Shown: in pieces, positions 46,136-56,110 of the stretch | How the letters are laid out: each line of letters opens with the position of its first letter | Position numbering within the stretch: position 1 is the first letter of the stretch | Assembly: GCA_963575745.1 (NCBI GenBank) | Contig: CAUYUJ010015950.1 | Coordinates: 80,001 to 144,000, forward strand | Direction: 5' to 3' | Length of the DNA stretch: 64,000 bases | From: Prorocentrum cordatum | Lineage: Eukaryota; Sar; Dinophyceae; Prorocentrales; Prorocentraceae | Position numbers and translations under genes: made by a program | Notes under the pieces: model-generated | What the model was told of the DNA's origin: nothing | Databases searched by the model: none | What the model saw: the letters and a program-made list of their open reading frames with translations, nothing else

Positions 46136-47700
46136 ATGCAGCCATTGTGGGCAACGAGGACGAGGGGGAGTAGGAGCAAAGGGAAGCCCACCCCCTCCCG
46201 AGGCCTCTTGCGCGGCCCCCACATCTCCCTGGCGCCAAGCAGGGCCGTCAAGATGGCCCAGCGCTGCCGCCAGAGACACCCAGCAGCCCCAAAGAAGACC
46301 TCAAGGTGCGCAAACGGGAACCCCAGGAAGTTTCCAATCCACCACAGAGTATGTTCACATTGGCGACGCGGCCTAGCGACTGCAGGGCGGACCTCTGAAG
46401 TGGCGCATGATCTTGCCGCTGCTGCAGAAAGCCTGTGTGTCGTCATCGACGCTGACCTCGGCGCCATTAACTCCATCGACAAAGCCGAGCTTGTCGCCTC
46501 TCGCATGGCCGTGGCCAAAGCACTTAGGAAGAAGCTCGGTGCTCTGGCAGGTACAGATGTCATTTCTTCTGCAGCCAACCTCGGGGCTGACTCCATGTCG
46601 GGAAGGCTCGGGCGGGCCCCCAAAAAATTGTAGAAGTTTCAAGGCTGGCGCGCTCATCCCTGCAGCGAAAGCGAGAGGCGGCGGAATGCGCAAACTTTCG
46701 GGGGCGCGCGCCAGGAAGATTTCTGCCGCGAGACCTTTGGAGGCCCATGGGGTTTCTGATCACGAGTGGGGCAACGTCAAACGACGCGAGACCCTTGGCC
46801 GTGCCATCGCTCCCCCACCTCCCAGGACCTCACAGCGGAACGCGACCCTGCGATTACCTCCAGTTCAACCGCGGGTTTCCCATGCATCCTGGGGGTACCT
46901 TTCCGAGGCCGACCTGCGTCTCCTCGACGGGCCCGAATCGGGTTTCCAGGTTCAGTGGGCCGGGGATCCCACGCCCACGTCTACGGCGCCCCAGGGGAAG
47001 CTGTACGTTGAGGGTTCCCGTCTCGAAAGCGTCTCGCATGACACCTCCAGGGCAGGGTGGGCCGTGGTCCCCGTCTCACCCTCTCGGAATGTGCAATGTA
47101 CGAAGGATTGCAACGAAGGATTGCAAAAAAACCAAGGATTGCAAAAAAACGAAGGATTACAAAAAAACCCAGGATTGCAAGAAGGATTGCAAAAAAGGTT
47201 TTTTGTTGCAATCCTTCTCCTGGGCCACTTCCCTCAGACCCCCCACGCGGCTGGGTTCGTTGCCTACTGCCTGGCCGCGCAGAGTGGCCGCTCAGGGCGG
47301 AAATGAGGGGGGATGGGGGGCGGGGGTCTGGCCCTAGACCTCTGCTTAGTGCGACTGTTTGGAACCGTGCGTCCCTTTGGGGGAGACTCCACCTGCTTGA
47401 AACATGCGCCAACACACAACCGAGATCTACTCCATGGGGGGGGGTGCGAGGGCCCGAACAAATAATCACATCACATGCTTAGTGATAGGGCCAGGGACCG
47501 ATCCAGGCTAGGCTATCTTATCGTCGTCATTGCGCCGGATACATGCTCCAAGCACTGGCGGCCAGAGCGGGTGAGGTGGTCAAAATCAAGGCGCATGTTC
47601 CTGACAACCCTGACTTGACAGCCGATCAAAGAGCGCACGAATGTAGAAATAATCAGGCTGATGCAGCGGCGAACGCAACACGTGCTAAGATCTCCACTTC
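46136..47700 (+). pseudogene. LINE 3' part: RT C-terminus and RNase H
   Basis: Plus strand. SLCVVIDADLGAINSIDKAE and LVASRMAVAKALRKKLGALA lead, with AANLGADSMSGRLGRAPKK and a shift, to SFKAGALIPAAKARGGGMRK and EAHGVSDHEWGNVKRRETLG. These are typical of the RT C-terminal region of dinoflagellate LINEs. RNase H follows: GKLYVEGSRLESVSHDTSRA, GWAVVPVS (the D of YxDGS is Glu here), an in-frame GLQKN minisatellite, then GHFPQTPHAAGFVAYCLAAQ. After another shift (from ~47,543) come VVKIKAHVPDNPDLTADQRA and HECRNNQADAAANATRA, the closing K-x-H and N-x-x-A-D motifs. 5' truncated; inactive. Confidence 0.65.
47102..47214 (+). repeat. AAGGATTGCAAAAAAAC minisatellite inside RNase H
   Basis: Five copies of a 17-19 bp unit, the last ending in a hairpin (GGATTGCAA ... 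TTGCAATCC). It translates as GLQKN repeats and keeps the RNase H frame open across it. Confidence 0.9.
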
Positions 47701-48125
47701 GCGCGCGCGGGGCGGCCCCAGGGGGTCCCCGGACGAAAAGTACCCTGGGCAGGTCCCGGGAGACTCGGATCAGAGATGGTTTTCCTCCTGGGCGACGCCC
47801 TCGAGGCCGTCCAGAGAGCCCCAAGAAAGGCCAATAGGCCGCCAAAAAACCCTCAAGATGATACAAGAGAGCTCCGAGATGCCACGAGATCGCTCCAAAA
47901 CGCCGAAGATGGCCCCAGACGGCCCAAGAGGCCTCCAAGAAAAAACACTCTCAAGAGGGCCCCAAGAGGCAACAGTCATTGCTGATCCTTTGGTTTTGGA
48001 AAGGTTTTGCCGTTTCCACCTTTTCGGCTTCCCGACACCCCAAGACGGCCAAAGAGGCCCCCTAGGCCGCCCCAAGACGGTCCAAGAGGCCCCCAAGAGG
48101 GCCCCAAGACGGCCCAAGATGTAGC
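47693..48125. repeat. AAGAGGCCCC/AAGACGGCCC degenerate repeat field
   Basis: CCAAGAGGCCYC and CAAGACGGCC phrases resemble the interior of the elements at 10.0-10.7 and 37.1-37.6 kb, but without their end sequences. It may be a third, incomplete relative. 48,126-48,357 holds nothing recognisable. Confidence 0.55.
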
Positions 48126-48357
48126 AGCAGCAGGAGCAAGCAGGTGTTTTGACCTTGAGCCAGGATGAGGACGAATGAACGTCCTTTCGCTCTTTGCTCC
48201 ACTGTTCCCCTCTAGGGGATCTCTCTGCTAAACCTATCTCGCAAAATCAAGACTGCAGCCACACTGGTCAGGCTTTCTCTTAGGTTTAGCAATCCCAAAA
48301 AATCAAACAGTACCTGTACAAACAAGGCAGACGTCCGGCCGCCGGCCCACCGGACGG

Positions 48358-49280
48358 TTAGGGAAAAGGGGAGAGGGAGGAGAGAGAAAGACTCGAGTGG
48401 TCCATCCTGCTGAGCACCTCGGAACGAACACTGTCGGCGGGAAGCACAAACTCCTGCCAGCCCACCAGTCGGTCGTCGTTGTCTAGAATCCTCTTGGAGG
48501 CAGATTGAGACCGGTCCTTCTGGCCGGGCTTGTCTCTGCGCAGTGCCATCTCGTTATCTTCGTCAACCAGAACAATATTTCCACTGGCAAGTAGATTGGA
48601 TGGAGTTGCGTTTCTTTTTGAAATGTCATCCTTAGTCATACTGTCGACCGCCATTCTCCCATGGAGAATCCAGCGCGCATGCCCACGAGCGTGCTCTAAG
48701 GCTTCACAAATCACAGCCAAATCGAGAGCACTACGTCTATCTCGAGCGCTTGCATTGCCCTCTCTTAGCATAGAGTCATATATGCTCTTAGCATCTACTA
48801 CCTGTACCTGTTCCTCTCGTCTTCCTAAAGAAAATCCTTCGTAAAACGTTTGTAAAAGGCCCGGACCCTCGGCACTGATCCGAAACATCTACGTCTCGAA
48901 ATATGACGTCTCGGTATAAACTTGTAGAAATTCCACCTCTGCCACCGCGGCAGTCAGGGCCTGTGTCTCTCTGGCCAAGGTCGATGCGACTTTGCGCCGG
49001 AGCTTAGAGCTACGCCGGGCAAGTATAGAGGCCCTGACGGCACGGTTATCTATCGCGCTACGGTCCGTGGCCAGGATCACCCAGGCACCCTGCGTGGGGC
49101 CCTCGAGGAGCTCCTTGGCGTCCTGTCGGCCCTCGCTGGCTCCAACTCCCCCGGCGTCCGAAAACGACGCAAACGCCATAGCCTCCGGATCCAGCTTCCA
49201 GATGGCCAAGCCTCTTGAGGCCGCGGCCCGAAGGTGCCTCGCCATTTTGTTGGCGCACGCCGCGGGCCGCCGTCAGGCAT
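48358..49280 (-). pseudogene. Second Copia element: RNase H fragment
   Basis: One register with an in-frame TAG at 48,889-48,891. It reads NKMARHLRAAASRGLAIWKL, MAFASFSDAGGVGASEGRQD (first Asp), ILARRSSKLRRKVASTLARE and QALTAAVAEVEFLQVY (catalytic Glu in ARE). After the TAG come LLQTFYEGFSLGRREEQVQV, VDAKSIYDSMLREGNASARD (catalytic Asp), RRSALDLAVICEALEHARGH and ARWILHGRMAVDSMTKDDIS (last Asp). This is the RNase H of a different Copia subfamily from the element at 24.6-30.6 kb. The upstream RT is absent: homology stops near 49,280, where the Gly-Tyr-Asp repeat frame begins. Confidence 0.75.
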
Positions 49281-50270
49281 GCCGCTGTTTAGCACATCGG
49301 CGTCCCCCGTGGTGATCGCGCGGCCCTTCGTGCTGCTGCCGATGGTCATGCATCCGTCGTTGTCCGCGTCGGTGGCAGCTTCGCCGTCGAGGTCGCCACC
49401 GTCGTCGTCGCTCTTGCAGCTCTCGTAGCCCGTGCCTTCGTCGTAGTTGCCCTTGCCGCCGTCGTAGCCAGTGTTACTGTCGCGTGGCCCGCTCTGCTGC
49501 TCCTTGTCACCGAGGTGGCCCTTGCTGCCCGTGCCACGGTCGTGGTAGCCCGTGCCACCGTCGTAGTCGCTCTCGCCATCGTCGTCCTGGTCCATGAACT
49601 CCTCGTCGTAGCCTTTGTTGTGGCCCTTGCCGTCGTAGCCCTTGCCGTCGTAGCCCTTGCTCGAGCTGCCGTACGGGTCGTAGCCACTGTCGCTGCCATT
49701 GCTGCCGTCGTAGCCCTTGTCGAAGCCCTTCCTCGAGCTGCCCTTGCCGCTGTCGTAGCCCGCGTCGCTGCCCGTGCCATCGTCGTGGCCCTTGCTACTG
49801 TCGCTGTCCGTGCCGGCGTCGGCATCGTCGCTCGAGTGGCACCACAAGCCGCAGCGGGCGTCGTAGTAGTACCACGAGCCGTCGCGGGCGTAGTAGCACC
49901 TGCCGTAGCGGGCGCCTTTGTCGCGGCCCTTGCCGCTGTCGTAGGCCTTGTCGCGGCCCTTGCCGCTGTCGTCGTCGCCTTTGTCGCGGCCCTTGCCGCT
50001 GTCGTCGTAGCCCTTGCCGTCGTAGCCCTTGCCACCGTCGTCGCAGTAGCCCGTGCCACCGTAGTAGCCCTTGCCGTCGTAGTAGCCCTTGCCGCCGTCG
50101 TAGTAGCCCTTGCCGTCGTCGTAGCCCTTGCCACCGTAGTAGCCCTTGCCGTTGTCGTAGCCCTCGCCACCGTAGTAGCCCTGGCCGCGAGCACCGCTGA
50201 GCAGCGCACTGGCCATATGCACGCACTGAAGCAGCCTCTCCCGTAGCGGCCTGTCAGCTGCCGCTCCCAC
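49262..50270 (-). CDS. Gly-Tyr-Asp-Gly-Lys repeat protein frame, copy 1
   Basis: An open frame read as ~300 residues of GYDGKGYDDGKGYYGG and GRDKGDDDSGKG repeats, with a short non-repeat patch RYGRCYYARDGSWYYYDARC. The DNA is a 15-bp minisatellite (GTAGCCCTTGCCGTC in plus sense). The segment before the repeats, ERLLQCVHMASALLSGARGQ, is conserved in copy 2. Relative to copy 2, a 2-nt insertion near 50,250 (GCTACGGGAGAGG against GCTACGAGAGG) separates it from the upstream WERQLTGRY frame. At the other end the frame runs out of phase into the Copia RNase H fragment. Either a repetitive extracellular-type protein or a minisatellite that happens to be open. Confidence 0.35.
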
Positions 50271-51640
50271 GCCAGCTCCTATATAAAAGACCCATCACTC
50301 CTCCTCCTCGTGTGCATCCTCCTGCTCATCCTCCTCCTCTCGTGCATCCTCCTCTTCGCCCTCGTCCTCTTCACTCCCCTTCTTGCTCGCCATCCTCGCC
50401 ACCATCATCGCCATCCTCTTCCTCCCTCTTCCTTCTCGTCCAACTCCATCTCCACCTTCCCCCACTCTCGTTCTCGCAGTCCTCGCGCAGGCGGCCCAAG
50501 GCCGCAGCCTGCGCGCTGGCCCCATCGGCGCCGTCGGCCGCGGCAGCCGCGGCGTCAGGCCGAGCCGCCGTAGCGCGACGGCAAGGGGGACAGCGTGGGC
50601 ACTCCCGCCCTCCACTCGACACATGGGACCACGGGACCATGACAACGCTTTCACCAGGACCAAGCCTGATGTGGTCGTTGCCCAAACACACGGGAGGCTG
50701 CCAGCACAAATGGCTGCGGATGATGCTGAGGACGAGGATGACATCACGATGGTGATCAGACAATGCCATGAACAAGTCAAGATGACGATGATGACATTGA
50801 TGTTACCATGATGACCCAGACTTCGGGCGCGTCCACTAACGCGGCCAGACTTCCGCCGACCTGCCGCCGAGCTTCCGTCAACGGAGCCGTTGGCGCGGCG
50901 GCGGTGTCGGGTCACCTTCAGAGGCGCTGTGTTTGCGCCAGTCCGAATCCGTGGAGACAAGACCATCACCAGAGAGCAGGCCGTGACATGTTTTGTCGGA
51001 GTCATCCTGCAGTGGTGCATATTTCCCCTGCCCCTTTCCCCTGTCTCAACCCTTTCTCCCCTGATTGCTCCCATGCCCTGAGCTCCACTCGCCCGTGGCT
51101 GCGCCGCGGCCGACGCGCCTAAACGCGACGGCAGCTACATGAAACGGATGCGCCACTGGCGCCGACTCGCCACGGGCCGCAACAAGTCCTCTGGCGCGAG
51201 GCCACAACGCGGACAGGTTGCCTCCCTGGCGCGGAGTCCGACCCCGTGCGCGGGCGAACCTACGCAACTGGTCCCGTCTCGCCCGAGCGGCCATGCACAG
51301 GGCACCGAGCAAGTCCGCGCAGGAAAAGCTTTTCCCTCTGCGCGGGCCGACGGACCAAAGCGCGCCAACCTACATGAAACGGGCGCTCCAGTAGCGCAGG
51401 CAGAATCATCCTGCAGTGATGCGCCTTGGAAGCGCATGGGCCCCGCGTCACTCAGTCCCTTTCCCCTCTCTCGACCCCTCCCCCCCTGATTGCCCCCGTG
51501 TCCTGAGCTCCACTCGCCCGTGGCTGCGCCGCGGCGGACGCGCCAAAGCGCGCCGGCAGCTACATTAAACGGGTGCGCCACTGGCGCCGACTCGCCACGT
51601 GCGAACCAAATCCCTGGCGCGAGGCCACAGCGCGGACAGG
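50030..51640. repeat. Segmental duplication, copy 1
   Basis: It matches 52,760-54,390 in order: GYD repeat DNA, CTCATCCTCCTCCTCTCGTG, ACATGGGACCACGGG, ATGACCCAGACTTCGGGCGC and CTGAGCTCCACTCGCCCG. The offset is about 2,730-2,745 bp. Within each copy, the block starting GAGCTCCACTCGCC is itself tandemly repeated at ~425 bp (51,079 and 51,507; 53,808 and 54,228). Confidence 0.85.
50295..51074 (-). CDS. Duplicated open frame with acidic tail, copy 1
   Basis: 259 codons, ending in an acidic tail (EDEGEEEDAREEEDEQEDAH). Upstream it has HHGNINVIIVILTCSWHCLI and SSAAICAGSLPCVWATTTSG. The homologous frame in the duplicate (53,037-54,038) is also open and ends in the same type of tail, which is weak evidence for coding. 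An alternative frame carries HVSSGGRECPRCPPCRRATA, a Cys-rich patch also kept in the duplicate. Which frame, if any, is real cannot be decided by eye. No family recognised. Confidence 0.25.
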   Translation of the reverse strand: MGAIRGERVETGERGRGNMHHCRMTPTKHVTACSLVMVLSPRIRTGANTAPLKVTRHRRRANGSVDGSSAAGRRKSGRVSGRARSLGHHGNINVIIVILTCSWHCLITIVMSSSSSASSAAICAGSLPCVWATTTSGLVLVKALSWSRGPMCRVEGGSAHAVPLAVALRRLGLTPRLPRPTAPMGPARRLRPWAACARTARTRVGEGGDGVGREGRGRKRMAMMVARMASKKGSEEDEGEEEDAREEEDEQEDAHEEEE

Positions 51641-51674
51641 CTGCCCCCCTGGCGCGGCGCGACCGTAAGGCCGG

Positions 51675-51702
51675 AGAAAAAAAACACGCGTGTTTTTTTT
51701 CT
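51675..51702. repeat. Perfect 28-bp palindrome A8-CACGCGTG-T8
   Basis: AGA8 CACGCGTG T8CT arrangement, perfectly self-complementary. It is preceded by a GGCCGGAG phrase and followed by CTGGCTTCAAAACCTCCCGC. Relatives lie at 52,231, 54,401, 59,503 and 61,447, in the same flanking context. Confidence 0.95.
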
Positions 51703-52230
51703 GGCTTCAAAACCTCCCGCGACGCCTTCGCCCACTTTTGCGATTGCACGGCGTGGCTGGCTGATTTTAAGAAAACGGACGAAATTGGCTACTGCAGACA
51801 TCCAGCCACACTGGGCAACTGCAGGGGCGGCCCGCCCCCCGCGCATTACAGTTCCCAAGCGGTCGGCCAATTAGGCGTTTAAGAACCGCCATGGCGCACG
51901 CAGCCAGCCAGATCGTTCAATCGTGCCCCCTCTTCTTCCTCGCCCCTCCTCGTCCTCTTTTCCGTTTCCTCCCTACCCTCCCCCTGACATGATGGTCTTT
52001 CTCATCGGCGTGTATGCGCGAGCGCGCGGTGTCTTGTTGAGTGAGATCGATACCGAGATCGATAGTGAGATCGAGACTGTGCCCCGATGTGTCCCGTGGC
52101 TTTCCAAAATGCGTGATCGATCGTGAGATCGACAGATGCCCCGTCTCGCCACGTGCGAACCGGTCCTGCGGCGCGAGGCCGCAACGCGGACAGGTTGCCC
52201 CCCTGGCGCGGCGCGCCCGCGAGGCCGGAG
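51703..52230. other. No gene; GAGATCGA phrases
   Basis: Repeated GATCGATACCGAGATCGAT and GAGATCGA phrases at 52,035-52,135. Otherwise unassigned flank of the palindromic modules. Confidence 0.5.
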
Positions 52231-52254
52231 AAAAAAAAACACGCGTGCTTTTTT
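52231..52254. repeat. Palindrome module, copy 2
   Basis: A9-CACGCGTG-C-T7, one interruption relative to the perfect copy. Downstream GCCTTCAACGCCTCCCGCGA matches copy 1 and the copy at 54,401. Confidence 0.9.
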
Positions 52255-52660
52255 TACTGCCTTCAACGCCTCCCGCGACGCCATCGCCCCTGCGCCCATC
52301 CGTCTACATTGATGATGCGCCCGCCGCTGTTCCTGAGCGACACAACTTCCCGACGTAATCGCGAAGGTCGTCGGGGAGCTGACCGATAACGCGGCGCCTC
52401 TTTGAGGCGCCAGATACGAGCGCACCACGAGCAAAAGAAGCACCGCAAATGCTGAAATCACAAGATGTGCATTCTACACTTTGCATATGCTCTTCGCAAA
52501 GCAAAAAAACAAAACAAAACACTCATGAACCTACAGGAAGACGGCCGTGCATACACATGCGAAGCAGTACGTATAAATGTACATTTCAACCAACCCATGC
52601 ATTTATGGTTCTCATGATTGTCATGCATCGCGGGGGGGCGCCCCGAAATCACAATAAATG

Positions 52661-53017
52661 TTACATTGCACATACAAGCCCTCGCTCATATCTGCTCATG
52701 GCTGGCCACTGGACGCGCTGCTGGTCCATGCTGGGTGGCCAGGCTGCACAAGGTGACGCGTCGTAGCCCTTGCCGTCGTAGCCCCTGCCACCGTCGTCGT
52801 CACCGTAGTAGCCCTTGCCGTCGTAGAAGCCCTTGCCGTCGTCGTAGTAACCCTTGCCGTCGTCGTAGCCCCTGCCACCGTAGTAGCCATTGCCGCCGTA
52901 GTAGCCCTCGCCACCGTAGTAGCCCTGGCAGCTAGCACCGCTGAGCAGTGCACTGGCCACACGCACGCACTGCAGCAGCCTCTCGTAGCGGCCTGTCAGC
53001 TGCCGCTCCCACGCCAC
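52661..53017 (-). CDS. Gly-Tyr-Asp repeat frame, copy 2 (short)
   Basis: Reads WERQLTGRYERLLQCVRVAS, ALLSGASCQGYYGGEGYYGG, then GYDDGKGYYDDGKGFYDGKG, and ends soon after at ASPCAAWPPSMDQQRVQW. The N-terminal segment is in register here, unlike copy 1. It has about 60 residues of repeat against ~300 in copy 1, so the array contracted or expanded after duplication. Confidence 0.35.
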   Translation of the reverse strand: MAWERQLTGRYERLLQCVRVASALLSGASCQGYYGGEGYYGGNGYYGGRGYDDGKGYYDDGKGFYDGKGYYGDDDGGRGYDGKGYDASPCAAWPPSMDQQRVQWPAMSRYERGLVCAM

Positions 53018-54390
53018 CTCCTATGTAAAAGACAAATCACTCCTCCTCATCGAGTGCATCCTCCTGCTCATCCTCCTCCTCTCGTGCATCCTCCTCTTCG
53101 CCCTCGTCCTCCCCTCTCCCCTTCTTCCTCGCCATCCTCGTCACCATCATCGTCATCCTCGTCCTCCCTCTTCCTTCTCGTCCAACTCCATCTCCACCTT
53201 CCCCCCCATTCTCGTTCTCGGTCCTCGCGCAGGCGGGCGATGGCCGCCCCTGGCGCGCTGGCCCCATCGGCCTCGTCGGCCGCGGCATCGGGCCGAGCCG
53301 CCATAACGCGACGGCAAGGGGGACAGCGTGGGCGCTCCCGTCCCCCACTCGACACATGGGACCACGGGCCCATGACAACTCTTCCACCAGGACCAAGCCC
53401 AATGTGGTCGATGCCCAAACACACGAGAGGCTGCCAACACAAATGGCTGCGGATGATGCTGAGGACGAGGATGGCATCACGATGATGATCAGACAATGCC
53501 ATGAACGAATCAAGATGACGATGATGACATTGATGTTACCATGATGACCCAGACTTCGGGCGCGTCCACTAACTCGGCAAGACTTCCGCCGACCTGCCGC
53601 CGAGCTTCCGTCAACGGAGCCATTGGCGCCGCCGCGGTGTCGGTTCACCTCCAGAGGCGCTGCGTCTGTGTCGTCCGAGTCCAGGCCATGACATGTTTTG
53701 TCGGAGACATCCTGCAGTGGTGCATCTTGGACGAGAAAGAGCCCCGCGTCACTGAGTCCCTTTCCCCTCTCTCGACCCTTTCTCCCCTGATTGCCCCCAT
53801 GTCTTGAGCTCCACTCGCCCGCGGCTGCGCCGCGGCCGACGCGCCGAAGCGCGGCGGCAGCTACATTAAACGGACGCGCCACTGGCGCCGACTCGCCACG
53901 GGCCGCAACATGTCCTCTGGCGCGAGGCCACAACGCGGACAGGTTGCCTCCCTGGCGCGGAGTCCGATCCCGTGCGTGGGCGAACCTACGCACCTGGTTC
54001 CGTCTCGCCCGAGCGGCCATGCACAGAGCACCAAGCAAGCCCGTGCAGAAAGGGCCTTCTCCTCAGCGCGAGCACGCATCAAAGCGCGCCTACCAACATT
54101 AAACGGGTGCGCCAGTAGCGCAGGCGGAATCATCCTGCAGTGATGCGTCTTAGAAGAGCATGAGCCCCGCGTCGCTCAGCGCCTTCCCCTCTCTCGACCC
54201 CTCCTCCCCTGATTGCCCCCATGTCCCGAGCTCCACTCGCCCATGGCTGCGCCGCGGCCGACGCGCCAAAGCGCGCCGGCAGCTACGTTAAACAGATGCG
54301 CCACTGGCGCCGACTCGCCACGAGCGAACAAGTCCTCTGGCGCGAGGCCACGACTCGGGCAGGCTGCCCCCCCTGGCGCGGCGCGCCCGC
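52760..54390. repeat. Segmental duplication, copy 2
   Basis: Partner of 50,030-51,640 (see there). A further block, 52,240-52,690, corresponds to 54,405-54,900 (shared CACAAGATGTGCATTCT and TTTATGGTTCTCATGA), so the whole 50-55 kb region is a nested set of duplications. Confidence 0.8.
53037..54038 (-). CDS. Duplicated open frame with acidic tail, copy 2
   Basis: 333 codons, homologous to the 259-codon frame at 50,295-51,074, with the same acidic C-terminus (GEEEDAREEEDEQEDALDEE). It extends further upstream (RVGRGAAAGEWSSRHGGNQG). Family unknown. The open state in both copies is the only support. Confidence 0.25.
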   Translation of the reverse strand: MLGALCMAARARRNQVRRFAHARDRTPRQGGNLSALWPRARGHVAARGESAPVARPFNVAAAALRRVGRGAAAGEWSSRHGGNQGRKGRERGKGLSDAGLFLVQDAPLQDVSDKTCHGLDSDDTDAAPLEVNRHRGGANGSVDGSSAAGRRKSCRVSGRARSLGHHGNINVIIVILIRSWHCLIIIVMPSSSSASSAAICVGSLSCVWASTTLGLVLVEELSWARGPMCRVGDGSAHAVPLAVALWRLGPMPRPTRPMGPARQGRPSPACARTENENGGEGGDGVGREGRGRTRMTMMVTRMARKKGRGEDEGEEEDAREEEDEQEDALDEEE

Positions 54391-54400
54391 GAGGCCGAAT

Positions 54401-54422
54401 AAATAAACCGCGCGTGGTTTTT
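54401..54422. repeat. Palindrome module, copy 3 (eroded)
   Basis: AAATAAACCGCGCGTGGTTT: arms AAACC/GGTTT around GCGCGT, in the same context (GAGGCCG upstream, CACTGGCTCCC and CCCGCGACACCATCGCC downstream). Confidence 0.8.
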
Positions 54423-54702
54423 CACTGGCTCCCAGAGCTCCCGCGACACCATCGCCCCTGCGCCCATCGCGTCTACATTGATGACGCGCCCGCCGCTGTT
54501 CCTGAGCGGCACAACCTCCCCGACGCATTCGTGATAGTCGTCGGGGAGCTGACCGATCACGCGGCGCCTTTGGGGCACCTGATACAAGCGCATCACGAGC
54601 AAAAGAAGAACCGCAAAAAGTGGCATCACAAGATGTGCATTCTGCACTTTGCATATCGTCTTCGACAAAAAAAAAGAACTCATGAGCTTAGAAGGGGGAC
54701 GC

Positions 54703-54704
54703 CC

Positions 54705-54738
<34 letters not shown>
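54703..54738. repeat. (AT)n microsatellite
   Basis: TATATA run of about 35 bp ending ACATATACG. A comparable position in the other duplication copy (52,560 region) has only GTACGTATAAATGTAC, so the AT run expanded on one side. Confidence 0.9.
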
Positions 54739-54741
<3 letters not shown>

Positions 54742-54959
54742 CGTGCAAGGCAGCATGTATTAATGTAAATTTCAATCAAGCCAACGCATTTATGGTTCTC
54801 ATGACTGTCATGCATCGCGGGAGGGCGCCCCGAGATCACACTAGGAGATGCGTTACATTGCACCTCGAGGCCCTCGTTCATATCTGTTCACGACTGGCCA
54901 CCGGACGCGCTGCTGGCCCTTGCTGGGTGGCCGGGCCGCATAAGGTGACGGGTGACAGT

Positions 54960-55745
54960 GCCTCTGGGCGCGGGGGGGGGGGTCAGGCGCGCCCTTCTCG
55001 CATCTTGCTCCTGCTCGGGATTCCAGCCCCGATCAGGCACGTTCAGCACAATCCCCGTCTTCAGCTTCGAATAGTGTAACTTGCCGCTCCCAAGCCCGGC
55101 TGCGTTGTCCTTCACCGACACCTCGTAAGTCTTCAGCGCATAAAATTCAATGCCCAGCTTGGAAAAGCCGTCAAACAATATGTGCGGGTGCAAATGAAGA
55201 TTCCTGTGCATGATTTCGGACATAGCCAACGGACCTGCAAGACGAAGAACACCAGGCTTGCCAACTACGTCTTTGCAAACCTTACGGAACTTGTCTGGAT
55301 AGGCTCGAATATTTTCACTGACGCCCTCAATCACGTGCCACATGAGGGGGTGCTCCCTCGCGGCGCATAGGAACCCATTGCATATCTCACCCCGTTTCAG
55401 AAGTGGAGAACAATCCAACTTGCCGTCCCACATGTTTGACTTTCCACCCCAGGTCGCTAAAACAAGGGGAGGCACCGGTTGCGGCAGTGTGCCCAGCATC
55501 TGCGTCCAGCCACCTGGCAATTCATAGTCGCTTTGTGATCCGTCCAAATGCCGCCGTAGTCCGCCACCTTGTCGCGTTACAAGGAGCTCGATCATACCCC
55601 TTACAAACAAGTACTTCATACGGCTACATGGACGCGTGACATGCCACAGCACAGCACCACACGGCATGGCATACGAGCCCAGAGCATAACATGCGTAACA
55701 TTGCTTCGTGGCACGCCGACATTCGTCGTCACGTGTCGTCACTCG
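54960..55745 (-). CDS. GT32-like glycosyltransferase, C-terminal exon
   Basis: Reads LPGGWTQMLGTLPQPVPPLV, LATWGGKSNMWDGKLDCSPL, LKRGEICNGFLCAAREHPLM, WHVIEGVSENIRAYPDKFRK, VVGKPGVLRLAGPLAMSEIM, then GFSKLGIEFYALKTYEVSVK and VPDRGWNPEQEQDA. The N-G-F/A-x-x-x-HP and V-x-x-x-x-GP motifs are those of the C-terminal half of the Gly_transf_sug/GT32 family, which transfers sugars from nucleotide sugars in the secretory pathway. The DxD half is not in this frame. It would pair with the IPKLWHV exon at 56.1-56.7 kb. A stretch ending in a Pro-rich tail at 54,960 is probably not coding. Confidence 0.5.
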
Positions 55746-56110
55746 TCATCGCCCTCCTCGTCCTCGTCCTCCCTCGTCTTCCCGCGCCATCCCTCACCGC
55801 CACCCGTCGTCACTCAGCGTCGCTCGTGGAAATCCTCAATCGATGCACATTATGTCAGAAATGAATGTTCTCCACCGAACGATTCGTGTTGCAGCCGCAT
55901 CCACACGCGTCCATGATCAGACATACATCACAATCTATACCGACTTACCCGCTGACTTGGACATATACAGATTATACCTACACGAACGTCCGATGGGCTA
56001 CCCTGTGGATGTCTCTGTCCACGCAAGAACGGACACAGCGGGCAGCAACCAGATAATACAGAACATGATAAAGAAAAGAACAGCCCTTGCAGCGCCGTAA
56101 TCAGAAGAAA
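55746..56110. other. Possible intron between GT32-like exons
   Basis: No protein-like frame. (CGTCCTC)-type low complexity at 55,750-55,800. The DxD-containing middle of the enzyme is missing, so either a short exon was overlooked or the gene is broken. Confidence 0.3.

Noticed and set aside
49515-50246. 243-codon plus-strand Val/Ala-rich frame resembling membrane segments
   Set aside because: Antisense of the 15-bp GYDGK minisatellite; hydrophobicity is a by-product of the repeat.
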